49,200 nucleotides of DNA from Bacilli bacterium (GCA_016297695.1 JAEDGC010000007.1:1-49200); one strand, 5' to 3'. Shown: positions 41,227-47,911, numbered from the stretch's first letter. Notes: generated by a model not told the origin, from the sequence alone. Made by a program: numbers and translations.

Positions 41227-41913
41227 TTACTTTTCCTTTTTATTAGCAAATTGTTTGTATTTCTTCAATCTTTCCTCTATATGTTCATAGTCAGGTTTTT
41301 CAGTTATACTTATGTGGACAGTAGGTTGTTGTTTTTCTACAATTTCATTTTGAGATTTCATTTTAAATATTGTACTTCTTTCACTAACAATTCCCATTTG
41401 GCTCATTGTTATATTTTCATCTCCTATTTGGTCGTAGATTTTTTCAACAATTATTCTCATGTTTAAATCACTACTATTCTTGTAACTTCTTAATGTACTT
41501 AAAGTTATTGAAGCAAGTTTGCAAAATGAAGTTAAAGAACTTGGAAAGTTACCTATTTTATCATTAACTTCTGCCAAAATATCACAATAATAGTCAAAAA
41601 CCATACCTAATTTTTCGGCATTATAAATTGGCTCTTGGCTAGATATAGGGGCTATTGGTTTAAAAAAGTAATTAGTTATTACAAGTGGGTTTATTTTAAC
41701 TCTATATTCAAGTGGACAACCATCTTTATCCCATTTGCAAGGAACAGTATTTTTTTCGGCATATTTTATCATTTCTTCTACTAATTCTTTCTTTTTTTCT
41801 TCTATTTTTTGAAGCATATTATCAACCTTATTTGTATTGAAAAATTGCTCTAAATCTCTTAAATCATTTTGATTTTTCTTTTGTATTTCATTATTTTTCT
41901 CTTTTAATGTCAT
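41227..41913 (-). CDS. terS: Terminase small subunit (probable)
   Basis: 228 residues directly before terL, ending one base before its start. NPLVITNYFFKPIAPISSQE and a helical SSLTSFCKLASITLSTLRSY segment resemble DNA-binding terminase small subunits. AGGAGATATGATTATG favours the ATG at 41913 over earlier codons. The call depends on position and partial similarity. Confidence 0.7.
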   Translation of the reverse strand: MTLKEKNNEIQKKNQNDLRDLEQFFNTNKVDNMLQKIEEKKKELVEEMIKYAEKNTVPCKWDKDGCPLEYRVKINPLVITNYFFKPIAPISSQEPIYNAEKLGMVFDYYCDILAEVNDKIGNFPSSLTSFCKLASITLSTLRSYKNSSDLNMRIIVEKIYDQIGDENITMSQMGIVSERSTIFKMKSQNEIVEKQQPTVHISITEKPDYEHIEERLKKYKQFANKKEK

Positions 41914-41948
41914 AATCATATCTCCTACAATATAAAGGGTATCACATA

Positions 41949-41977
41949 TTGATTTTAATGTCAAAAAATGGTAAAAT
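41949..41977 (+). promoter_or_regulatory. Promoter of the rightward island
   Basis: TTGATT-17-TAAAAT, with the first start codon 22 nt downstream. It overlaps a leftward TTGACA (41959-41964) aimed at terS, though no good -10 accompanies that one. Confidence 0.55.
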
Positions 41978-41999
41978 TAATTCAAAAGTAGGTAGAATA

Positions 42000-42188
42000 A
42001 TGAGCAAGGATTTAATTACTAAATTATCTAATCTAAAATTAAAGGAAAGTTCTTTGAAAAGATGTTTAGATAAAAATTGTTTTAATTCAAAGGGGAAAGC
42101 AAGAGTATTTGAAGAACTTGAAAAAGTAGAAAATGAAATCAAACTTACCAAATTCAAATTGAGATTGGAAAAGGAGATGAAAAAATGA
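42000..42188 (+). CDS. Small helical protein, 62 aa
   Basis: MSKDLITKLSNLKLKESSLK onward, coiled coil with one Cys. AGTAGGTAGAATAATG favours the start at 42000; the frame is open from 41949 inside the promoter. It overlaps recU by 4 nt. Confidence 0.6.
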   Translation: MSKDLITKLSNLKLKESSLKRCLDKNCFNSKGKARVFEELEKVENEIKLTKFKLRLEKEMKK

Positions 42189-42676
42189 AAAACATTGGTA
42201 AAAGTTTTGAAAATTGGTGGAGGGCTAGTATTCCTGATAATATGTTTTACTATCGTTTTCGTGATAGTGGAGGAACATGGGGTGGAAATGAAAAAATGAG
42301 ATTTACTCCTAGCAACATAGCAGATAACCTAATATTCTACAATGGAGGGCTATTTTTAAACGAATTAAAGACACATAAAGGGAAGTCTATACCTATTGAG
42401 TGTATTATGGGAAATAAGACGAAAGAGAAGCAAATAGATGACCTTTACAAGGCTAATCAATTTCATAATGTATTTGCTAATATAATTGTGTTTTTTAGTG
42501 ATGTTGAGAGATGTTTCGTGTTAGATATTGAAGATTTTTTATTCTTTATGCAAGATAATGATAGAAAATCTATTCCACTTGAATATTTTGAAACACTTGG
42601 AAAAGAAATTAGAGTAGAAAAAAAACGAAGCACTTATCGTTTTAAAATAATGGATTGGTTAGGAGATTACAAATGA
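42185..42676 (+). CDS. recU: RecU-like Holliday junction resolvase
   Basis: 163 residues. GKSFENWWRASIPDNMFYYR and RFRDSGG, then DNLIFYNGGLFLNELKTHKG (the acidic/Lys nuclease core E-x-K), and KEKQIDDLYKANQFHNVFAN match RecU. It resolves branched DNA before packaging. Ends AAATGA, overlapping the next ATG. Encoded rightward, against the surrounding genes. Confidence 0.85.
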   Translation: MKNIGKSFENWWRASIPDNMFYYRFRDSGGTWGGNEKMRFTPSNIADNLIFYNGGLFLNELKTHKGKSIPIECIMGNKTKEKQIDDLYKANQFHNVFANIIVFFSDVERCFVLDIEDFLFFMQDNDRKSIPLEYFETLGKEIRVEKKRSTYRFKIMDWLGDYK

Positions 42677-42999
42677 AATTTAAAATGAATAATAGAACTT
42701 GGGAAATTATAGAAAAAAGCCAAGAGGAAATGAAAAAATATATGAACTGTACTAACGAAGAAACATTTTATTTTGGTTTATGTATAAGAGATAAACAACA
42801 AATATGGTTATGTAAAGAAGTTTGTGAAGAACAAAAAAAACAATCTTTAATTCACGAACTTACCCATTGTTATATAAGTTGTTATATTTCAATGCAAGTT
42901 GATAGTTTACAAGAAGAATATGTATGTGATATTTGTGCTAATTCACACTATATAATTCATGAAATAGTTGAAAATTATTTTAAGAAACCAAAAGAGTAG
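42673..42999 (+). CDS. Zinc metallopeptidase-like protein, 108 aa
   Basis: Contains HELTH in SLIHELTHCYIS, a gluzincin-type HExxH, followed by EEYVCDICANS, where a glutamate could be the third ligand. Small size resembles IrrE/ImmA-type or SprT-like phage proteins; the exact family is uncertain. AGGAGATTACAAATG selects the start at 42673. Followed by a bidirectional terminator. Confidence 0.65.
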   Translation: MKFKMNNRTWEIIEKSQEEMKKYMNCTNEETFYFGLCIRDKQQIWLCKEVCEEQKKQSLIHELTHCYISCYISMQVDSLQEEYVCDICANSHYIIHEIVENYFKKPKE

Positions 43000-43018
43000 G
43001 AATTAATCCTACTCTTTT
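42991..43018. terminator. Bidirectional terminator
   Basis: An 11-bp perfect stem (AAAGAGTAGGA / TCCTACTCTTT) with a 5-nt loop and T residues on both strands. It ends the rightward island and a leftward short RNA. Confidence 0.85.
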
Positions 43019-43074
43019 ATGGTTATGCAATAAATTCTTTAAAAACAAAGGTTTTACCTTGTTGGGTTTCCCCA
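42991..43074 (-). ncRNA. Candidate small RNA downstream of tRNA-Cys
   Basis: A complete promoter (43080-43108) and terminator (42991-43018) enclose about 84 nt with no ribosome-binding site. The RNA starts TTTATGG and contains the complementary CCATAAA, GGGGAAACCC (GAAA tetraloop) and AACAAGG/CCTTTGTT arms. A leaderless 31-codon frame from the ATG is an alternative. Confidence 0.45.
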
Positions 43075-43079
43075 TAAAC

Positions 43080-43108
43080 ATATTAACATAATGAAAAAAG
43101 TTTGTCAA
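43080..43108 (-). promoter_or_regulatory. Promoter of the candidate small RNA
   Basis: TTGACA-17-TAATAT on the minus strand, seven bases beyond the CCA end of tRNA-Cys. Confidence 0.7.
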
Positions 43109-43115
43109 TTTTTTT

Positions 43116-43189
43116 TGGAGGGAGTGGAGAATTTTGCAATCTCGGTCAAGGTGTTGCAGACCTTTGCCTTACTTCTTGGCTACACTCCC
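43116..43189 (-). tRNA. trnC: tRNA-Cys (GCA)
   Basis: A 74-nt cloverleaf with encoded CCA. Acceptor GGGAGTG/CACTCCC, D-arm GCC-AAGAAGTAA-GGC, anticodon stem AAGGT/ACCTT with loop CTGCAAC (anticodon GCA), T-arm GAGAT-TGCAAAA-TTCTC. U73 matches bacterial tRNA-Cys. A18 replaces G18, G55 replaces U55, and position 53-61 is a T-T mismatch. Its first 21 nt overlap the 3' end of the gene at 43169-43507. Confidence 0.85.
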
Positions 43190-43507
43190 ATAAAAGTTAT
43201 TTAAGAACTTTCTTTTGTTTACCTTTGGTTCATAAATAGTTATCTTACTTGTCCCATCTTGCGTTAATTGTTTAGTTGCTATTGCAGTACCATTTACAAG
43301 TGGGAAATAACTAATACTACCATCTAAAGGTATTTCTAGGGTTTTAACTATATCTATGCTTTCAACTTGTTTACCATTTAAGAAAGCACGATTTAAGCCC
43401 ATTTGTGGTGTGTTTTGTTGTTGAATAGACAAATCCATTGGTTGAGGTATATTTGTTTGTTGTTGCCCATAAAATCTATTCATATACGGATTATATTGAT
43501 TATACAT
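43169..43507 (-). CDS. Phage protein of unknown function, 112 aa
   Basis: Asn/Gln/Tyr-rich N-terminus (MYNQYNPYMNRFYGQQQ), then a beta-rich domain with DGSISYFPLVNGTAIATKQL and GTSKITIYEP. I have seen this type beside packaging genes of gut phages but cannot name a role. AGGAGATGAAACAAATG favours 43507. Its last six codons and stop lie inside tRNA-Cys. Confidence 0.7.
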   Translation of the reverse strand: MYNQYNPYMNRFYGQQQTNIPQPMDLSIQQQNTPQMGLNRAFLNGKQVESIDIVKTLEIPLDGSISYFPLVNGTAIATKQLTQDGTSKITIYEPKVNKRKFLNNFYGSVAKK

Positions 43508-43519
43508 TTGTTTCATCTC

Positions 43520-43597
43520 CTAACAAAATAAAAGAAGTATAAGTAAATTGTCTATATGACTACCAATAGGTTCACTACCATTATCGGATTTTTTCAT
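43520..43597 (-). CDS. Possible small peptide, 25 aa
   Basis: MKKSDNGSEPIGSHIDNLLI then LLLFC. AAAGGAG lies ten bases upstream, and its TAG is part of the next AGGAG. Too short for a firm call. Confidence 0.4.
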   Translation of the reverse strand: MKKSDNGSEPIGSHIDNLLILLLFC

Positions 43598-43631
43598 TAC
43601 TCATACTCCTTTCTTGATTACATTATCACAT

Positions 43632-43660
43632 AAAAAAAGAACTTAATATGTTAAGTTCTT
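43632..43660 (-). terminator. Leftward terminator
   Basis: AAGAACTTAA / TTAAGTTCTT, 10 bp with a TATG loop, and a T7 run on the minus strand. It ends the 43694-44301 unit. Confidence 0.85.
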
Positions 43661-43693
43661 CTATTAAAATGTTTTAAAAATTCTACTTTTTCT

Positions 43694-43993
43694 CTACACT
43701 TCATCTAATATTTCTTCTACTTTACTTTTTTTAATTCTTTTTGGTAATATTAAACTATGTTTTTGTGTTTCATCATATAATTTTTTTAATTCAACTATAT
43801 ATTTATTAATTGTGCTTTCATCACAATCAAATTCTATGGCTTGTTTCGATATTTTCCAACCTGCACATCTTGTCCTCATTATCCCCTCTAATATTCTTGC
43901 CTTTTCGTCGCCTAATTCTATTCTATCTAATATTCCACTTTCTTCTAAAAATGTTTCCAATATTATTTTAGTCCAAACAACTTCTTTTGACAT
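43694..43993 (-). CDS. HTH protein, 99 aa, possible late regulator
   Basis: MRTRCAGWKISKQAIEFDCD followed by STINKYIVELKKLYDETQK is a helix-turn-helix, similar in layout to small late-transcription or terminase-like regulators (ArpU/RinA type). Located between a holin-like gene and the packaging genes. Basic C-terminus. The regulatory role is inferred. Confidence 0.6.
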   Translation of the reverse strand: MSKEVVWTKIILETFLEESGILDRIELGDEKARILEGIMRTRCAGWKISKQAIEFDCDESTINKYIVELKKLYDETQKHSLILPKRIKKSKVEEILDEV

Positions 43994-44004
43994 CTTTTTT
44001 CTCC

Positions 44005-44301
44005 TTATTTTTTTATTTGTAATTTGTTTATTTCCTCTACTAGACCACCTACATACGAATTTCCTTTCATTTTTACATATTGCTCATACATATAATTGAT
44101 ATTCTCTTTTTCATATAAAGGTATCTCTTTTAACTCCGTATATACATAATATTTGCTAGTTATATTGCTTCTTAATAAACATTTTAAGGCTTCCTGTTGC
44201 ATTTTATCTCTTTCTCTATAACTTTTCATTAAACATATTAAATATCCTAATATTAAAGGTATTATATAACTTATTATTGTATTGATTACTGTTTCCACCA
44301 T
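44005..44301 (-). CDS. Membrane-anchored protein, 98 aa
   Basis: N-terminal span VINTIISYIIPLILGYLICL, then a basic stretch and a conserved-looking tail (IPLYEKENINYMYEQYVKM). It resembles small holin-like or membrane regulators of Bacillota phages. AAAGGAGATAAGGACATG and a good promoter precede it. Confidence 0.65.
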   Translation of the reverse strand: MVETVINTIISYIIPLILGYLICLMKSYRERDKMQQEALKCLLRSNITSKYYVYTELKEIPLYEKENINYMYEQYVKMKGNSYVGGLVEEINKLQIKK

Positions 44302-44325
44302 GTCCTTATCTCCTTTTATATTAAA

Positions 44326-44355
44326 ATTATATCATTTTTGCCTTTTTTTAGTCAA
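44326..44355 (-). promoter_or_regulatory. Promoter of the membrane-protein unit
   Basis: TTGACT-18-TATAAT on the minus strand with TGA before the -10. The spacer (AAAGGCAAAAATGA) is nearly identical to that of the GIY-YIG promoter. Confidence 0.8.
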
Positions 44356-44644
44356 ATTCATCATCAATTTCGTACATTTTGTTCCTTTTTCGGCAAAATA
44401 AACGATACTCGTTGGACATCTCTGCTATGAAATATATATCACAATTCATATTTAAAAATGTCCACAACATCTCTTTCAATGGATTTTTTAATAAACATAG
44501 TTGAAAATAAAAGTACCATTTATAAATTTCCTTTGTTTCATTATCTAATTCTTGATATTTTTCCTTAATTTCATCTTTTCTCTTGTAAAATTCATCAACT
44601 TCTGTAAACCTAATGTCTTTTATTCGTTCTAAAAACTCCGTCAT
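44348..44644 (-). CDS. Hypothetical protein, 98 aa
   Basis: Highly charged helical protein (MTEFLERIKDIRFTEVDEFY), with the aromatic WYFYFQLCLL near residue 45. Overlaps the HNH gene's 3' end by 35 nt. No family recognised. Confidence 0.6.
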   Translation of the reverse strand: MTEFLERIKDIRFTEVDEFYKRKDEIKEKYQELDNETKEIYKWYFYFQLCLLKNPLKEMLWTFLNMNCDIYFIAEMSNEYRLFCRKRNKMYEIDDEFD

Positions 44645-45032
44645 TAACTATTCTACCCTCCTTATACTCCCTTTTTATTAGAATTTTACCACTTTTTGCC
44701 CTATCTTTTTGATGTTTTTCTTCAAATATTCTCAAAATATAATCTATTGCTAGTAATTGTCTTTCTAGTGGGGCAAATCCTTGCTCATTTATTTGCCATA
44801 ACACATTATTTAATAAATCATACAACTCTTTATCACGACTTTCTATTATATGTAAGTATTTATGGGCTATATCTGTTAAAATTGCCCCATTTTTTAAATC
44901 TTCTTTGCCTCCATGCTCTTTTTTCTTTAAGTGATGAAATGTATATGGATTATCTTTACTTACTTTATAACCCATAAAACATACTCTCTTTACTCCATAC
45001 TCATTTATCATTAAATTTGTTATAGATTTCAC
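44610..45032 (-). CDS. HNH-type nuclease-like protein, 140 aa
   Basis: FHHLKKKEHGGKEDLKNGAI and LTDIAHKYLHIIE follow the HNH pattern H-H ... N ... H (about residues 30-65). There is no zinc ribbon and no intron context. GTG at 45032, eight bases after GGAGG, fits better than the ATG at 45047, which is part of that ribosome-binding site. Possible packaging-associated HNH or homing enzyme. Confidence 0.7.
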   Translation of the reverse strand: MKSITNLMINEYGVKRVCFMGYKVSKDNPYTFHHLKKKEHGGKEDLKNGAILTDIAHKYLHIIESRDKELYDLLNNVLWQINEQGFAPLERQLLAIDYILRIFEEKHQKDRAKSGKILIKREYKEGRIVNDGVFRTNKRH

Positions 45033-45052
45033 TAATTTAACCTCCATTTTTA

Positions 45053-45101
45053 CAAAAAAAGTGTAAAAAACACCTTTTAATTAGTGATTTTTACACTTTT
45101 C
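45053..45101 (-). terminator. Terminator of a short leftward unit
   Basis: AAAAGTGTAAAAA / TTTTTTACACTTTT, about 13 bp with a 17-nt inner part, then T7. With the promoter at 45165-45193 it encloses about 105 nt that contain only an 18-codon frame. Confidence 0.75.
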
Positions 45102-45164
45102 AATAAAATTTTTATACTCTTTTATATATCTTACCATGTCAATACCTCTAATACTACCATATTT

Positions 45165-45193
45165 TATATATCATTTTTACCGTTTTTTGTCAA
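45165..45193 (-). promoter_or_regulatory. Promoter upstream of the HNH gene
   Basis: TTGACA-17-TATATA on the minus strand with the AACGGTAAAAATGA spacer shared with other phage promoters. It starts two bases after the terminator of the long RNA. Confidence 0.75.
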
Positions 45194-45194
45194 A

Positions 45195-45220
45195 TAAAAA
45201 AGAGAGAATAAACTCTCTCC
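45195..45220 (-). terminator. Terminator of the 640-nt RNA
   Basis: AGAGAG / CTCTCT with a 6-nt loop and T6 on the minus strand. Confidence 0.8.
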
Positions 45221-45837
45221 AATCAGGGGGTATGAATTATAAAGAAATTTACTTATAATTCAATGTGGTATTTGGTTTAAAATGAATATAAATAATACCA
45301 ATAGTACCAATTTATAATTGATACTGTCTAATGAACTACTTTTATCTTAATACTTTATGATTACATGATTACAATTTTAACTACAAATTCATCAACAATA
45401 AACGATAACACACACAAACTAAATCTTATACATAATTTATTTCTTTTTTGCAAGAAACGAGGTTATATTTTGAAAAAAACAATTCCTTTATAAATAGTTC
45501 ATTAGACACTACCAACTATTGATAGTGCGTTTCAGACTTAAAAAGCCCAAAGCAAAAAAGGTAAGGCAACAAAATATACAATTAGAAACAACATTAATGC
45601 CATTTCTAAATGCTTTTTAGCACCAATTAATTGGTACTGTACTAAATAATGTGCCCAAATTATTGCTAGATGATCTAGACATATTATTCAGTACACTAGC
45701 AACTATGCTAGTGCTTTTTACTTTTCCTAAACTAGCAGTAAACAATTATCTTAAATAAAATAATACACCAAACATCTTACTTATATAGCAGTGAGACAAT
45801 AGTGTAGTGATTGAAGTGAGTATAACTTATCACTACA
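45195..45837 (-). ncRNA. Independent structured RNA of about 640 nt
   Basis: No supported gene lies here, yet the unit has its own promoter and terminator. Visible helices: 5' hairpin GTGTAGTGAT/ATCACTACAC, CACTAGCA/TGCTAGTG, a 12-bp helix GTACTGAATAAT/ATTATTTAGTAC with a G-U pair, GTACCAA/TTGGTGC, TTAGAAA/TTTCTAA, and TGAATTATAA/TTATAATTCA. Two more hairpins (CACTATCAA/TTGGTAGTG and AGTATCAATT/AATTGGTACT) each keep pairing through one G-U. They flank a long-range 13-bp helix GTCTAATGAACTA/TAGTTCATTAGAC. Size and phage context resemble ROOL/GOLLD-type RNAs. Confidence 0.72.
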
Positions 45838-45842
45838 CCTTA

Positions 45843-45872
45843 CTTATACCACATTTTGCCCTATTTAGTCAA
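45843..45872 (-). promoter_or_regulatory. Promoter of the 640-nt RNA
   Basis: TTGACT-18-TATAAG on the minus strand with TGG before the -10. The -35 lies just inside the last codons of the Ro-like gene, so the RNA can be made independently of it. Confidence 0.78.
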
Positions 45873-47183
45873 TGTTTTTTTGTATTCTTTTAATAATTTA
45901 TTTAAAAATGCTTCTCCGTCAAATCCTACTTCTAAATATTTAAGTAGCATTGGACTATATCCACTTAAATAGATGTTCCCCATCTCGTCCATTTCAGGTA
46001 CTGTTGTATTCCTTGAATTAAAGTTCCACCATACTATTTTAGTAGTATATCCTTTTTCTTTCCATAACTTTTGTAATTTTTCTTTACTTTCATGGCTTCC
46101 ATAATCAAATTCCATATCACTTAACACCACTAAATATTCAGGTAGGTCGTGTAAATTCTCTAAAAGTTCCATTACTGCACCAAAATTAGTGCTTCCTACT
46201 TCTCCTGTGTACATAGAATTTAACTCACGACAGTATTTGCTTTCACTTCCAAATTTTGCAACAGGATAACCCCAAGCATTAATTTTTGGTTCTTCGTCTT
46301 TAATTTTTATTAGTTTCGGATTATCACTAAAACTTATTACATAACCCCTACAATATGTCGTGCATTTTGCTAGATAGTGGGCGATACTTATGGCTTTTCC
46401 TATACTGTCATTACTATCCCACATACTTCCTGATGTATCTAAAATAGGTACACAACTTATCTCAATTTTCTCTAATTTATCAAAGAATAAATCGGCATCA
46501 ATCTTTTCCCTATTCTTATATATGTCATATACGGTTGTTGTTGATACTTTTATCTCTTTCTCTCCCTTTTTGACACTCTCTAAATATGCCTCAAATCTCT
46601 CTTTTGTATCTTCTCCTCGTTTAAATCTATCATAATACTTTATCATGGCTAAACTTGGCACTTGTTCAAACTTTATCTCGTTTGTTCTATGACTTGATAA
46701 CTTACTCTCCGTAGTATCACATTTTATCATCTCACGATATTCTTCTTCTCTAAAATTAAACTCTTTACATATTTCTTTTGCTATATTTCTGTTTTTACTA
46801 TTTAATCTTGGTAACCATTTCTTTGCAAGTTCATTTCCTAGTCCTGCTTCTTGCACGATTAATAAATAATCTTCTGGTCTGCCTATCCATAATAAATCAT
46901 CAAATCTCCCACTTTGTACTATGTCAAAAGGAGATACGTCTGCTAGATACATTAAGGCTCTCCCTAAATCTCTACGACCTAGCCCATGTCTTGGGTCTCG
47001 AATAAATCTTGCAAACCACTTCTCCTTATCACTCGTTCCTATTTTCCTAACTAATTCTTCTATATGTTTCTCGTAATAACTTGTCATAAACAATATATCT
47101 AACAAGTCATTTCCTGTTGATTTATACGTTTTATCTCCATTTTCTGTCAGTTTTTCATTAAATATCTTCTCTAAACTATTCAT
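45861..47183 (-). CDS. Ro60/TROVE-like vWA protein (DUF2828-like)
   Basis: 440 residues. The N-terminal helical domain (about 30-200) has ARFIRDPRHGLGRRDLGRAL and SGRFDDLLWI, the signature of DUF2828, a relative of the RNA-binding TROVE ring of Ro60. The C-terminal vWA domain has an intact MIDAS: D249-T-S-G-S253, T332 and D356 (VVLSDME). Ro proteins bind Y RNAs and misfolded RNAs. Preceded by a long RNA leader and followed at once by the 640-nt RNA promoter. AGGAGG lies 12 nt upstream. Confidence 0.8.
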   Translation of the reverse strand: MNSLEKIFNEKLTENGDKTYKSTGNDLLDILFMTSYYEKHIEELVRKIGTSDKEKWFARFIRDPRHGLGRRDLGRALMYLADVSPFDIVQSGRFDDLLWIGRPEDYLLIVQEAGLGNELAKKWLPRLNSKNRNIAKEICKEFNFREEEYREMIKCDTTESKLSSHRTNEIKFEQVPSLAMIKYYDRFKRGEDTKERFEAYLESVKKGEKEIKVSTTTVYDIYKNREKIDADLFFDKLEKIEISCVPILDTSGSMWDSNDSIGKAISIAHYLAKCTTYCRGYVISFSDNPKLIKIKDEEPKINAWGYPVAKFGSESKYCRELNSMYTGEVGSTNFGAVMELLENLHDLPEYLVVLSDMEFDYGSHESKEKLQKLWKEKGYTTKIVWWNFNSRNTTVPEMDEMGNIYLSGYSPMLLKYLEVGFDGEAFLNKLLKEYKKTLTK

Positions 47184-47244
47184 ACTACTCTTTCCTCCTA
47201 CTTTTTTTTATTAAAGAAAGAGAAGCCTATGACTTAAATTCACA

Positions 47245-47629
47245 GACCTCCCCATTAGGAGTACAACACCCAATCTTTATAAGCATTATATGGCGTTATG
47301 CCATCATGTTAAAAATTATTCCCTAAACAATTTTCATAAATCCTTAATAACCAATAAGTGATATTCTTCTTTTGCAGTTACGGGTATTTCTCGTAGTATT
47401 CCAATGGTCTTTTTTTTAGGTTTAATTGATTATCAGTCAATTCCTCTTTCAATAGCACAAAATATTATCTTTTTTCTCTTTTTGCAGTATGACCATTTCT
47501 TTATTCTTCAACAGGTTTTTATGGATTTGAACCATATCTTATAATTACGAATTATTATGATTTACCTTTTCTTTTGCTGTAAACCTGTTTCTATTCTTCT
47601 ACTTTTCTCCTAATGGACTTCTTCCTTAC
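47245..47629 (-). ncRNA. Structured leader RNA upstream of the Ro-like gene
   Basis: About 385 nt without a gene. Ends are joined by a perfect 10-bp helix, CCATTAGGAG (47607-47616) with CTCCTAATGG (47252-47261). Inside are three domains of similar build. A: AACAGGTTT/AAACCTGTT (47581-47589/47510-47518). B: AATGGTC/GACCATT (47491-47497/47403-47409). C: ATACCC/GGGTGT (47382-47387/47266-47271). Each 5' strand is followed by an (A/T)C(A/T)GCAAAA motif. Domain A has a T-arm-like TATGG-TTCAAAT-CCATA. Confidence 0.65.
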
Positions 47630-47635
47630 ACCTCA

Positions 47636-47665
47636 ATTCTACCACTATATTTCCTCTTTTGTCAA
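47636..47665 (-). promoter_or_regulatory. Promoter of the leader RNA and Ro-like gene
   Basis: TTGACA-18-TAGAAT on the minus strand with TGG before the -10, the same extended -10 as the 640-nt RNA promoter. Confidence 0.7.
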
Positions 47666-47836
47666 TATCTCTTTTAAATATTTCTTGTCTATTTTTAATC
47701 TTCTCTCCCTATATCTTCTGTTCTCCTCACAATATATACAACTTCCATGATTTCTACAACTTCTATCTATTCCTTTTGCCCCTCTATACTGTTTTCTTCT
47801 CTCTTTTCCACTTTTTATACTCTTTTCTAGCCCCAT
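47645..47836 (-). CDS. Small Cys-containing basic protein, 63 aa
   Basis: Arg/Lys-rich with SCRNHGSCIYCEENRRYRER, a possible zinc site. AGGAG seven bases upstream favours the ATG at 47836; an ATG at 47881 extends it by 15 residues with a weaker signal. It lies between the PAPS-reductase-like gene and the leader RNA promoter. Function unknown. Confidence 0.55.
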   Translation of the reverse strand: MGLEKSIKSGKERRKQYRGAKGIDRSCRNHGSCIYCEENRRYRERRLKIDKKYLKEILTKEEI

Positions 47837-47911
47837 ATCATCACTCCTACTTCTTTCCTCCATATATTTAGCATACTCCATCTTTGTTCTTTCTTATCTA
47901 TTTTTCCATAC

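Noticed and set aside
45540..45690. A leftward frame of about 50 codons ending in a hydrophobic 21-residue stretch inside the 640-nt RNA
   Set aside because: It has no ribosome-binding site and no start codon before a late ATG, and the same bases form matching RNA helices with G-U compensation. A small toxin-like peptide remains a weak possibility.
47403..47497. Domain B of the leader as a tRNA-Ile (loop CTGATAA)
   Set aside because: The 6-bp stem and 7-nt loop look like a tRNA-Ile anticodon arm, but no D-arm or T-arm can be placed.
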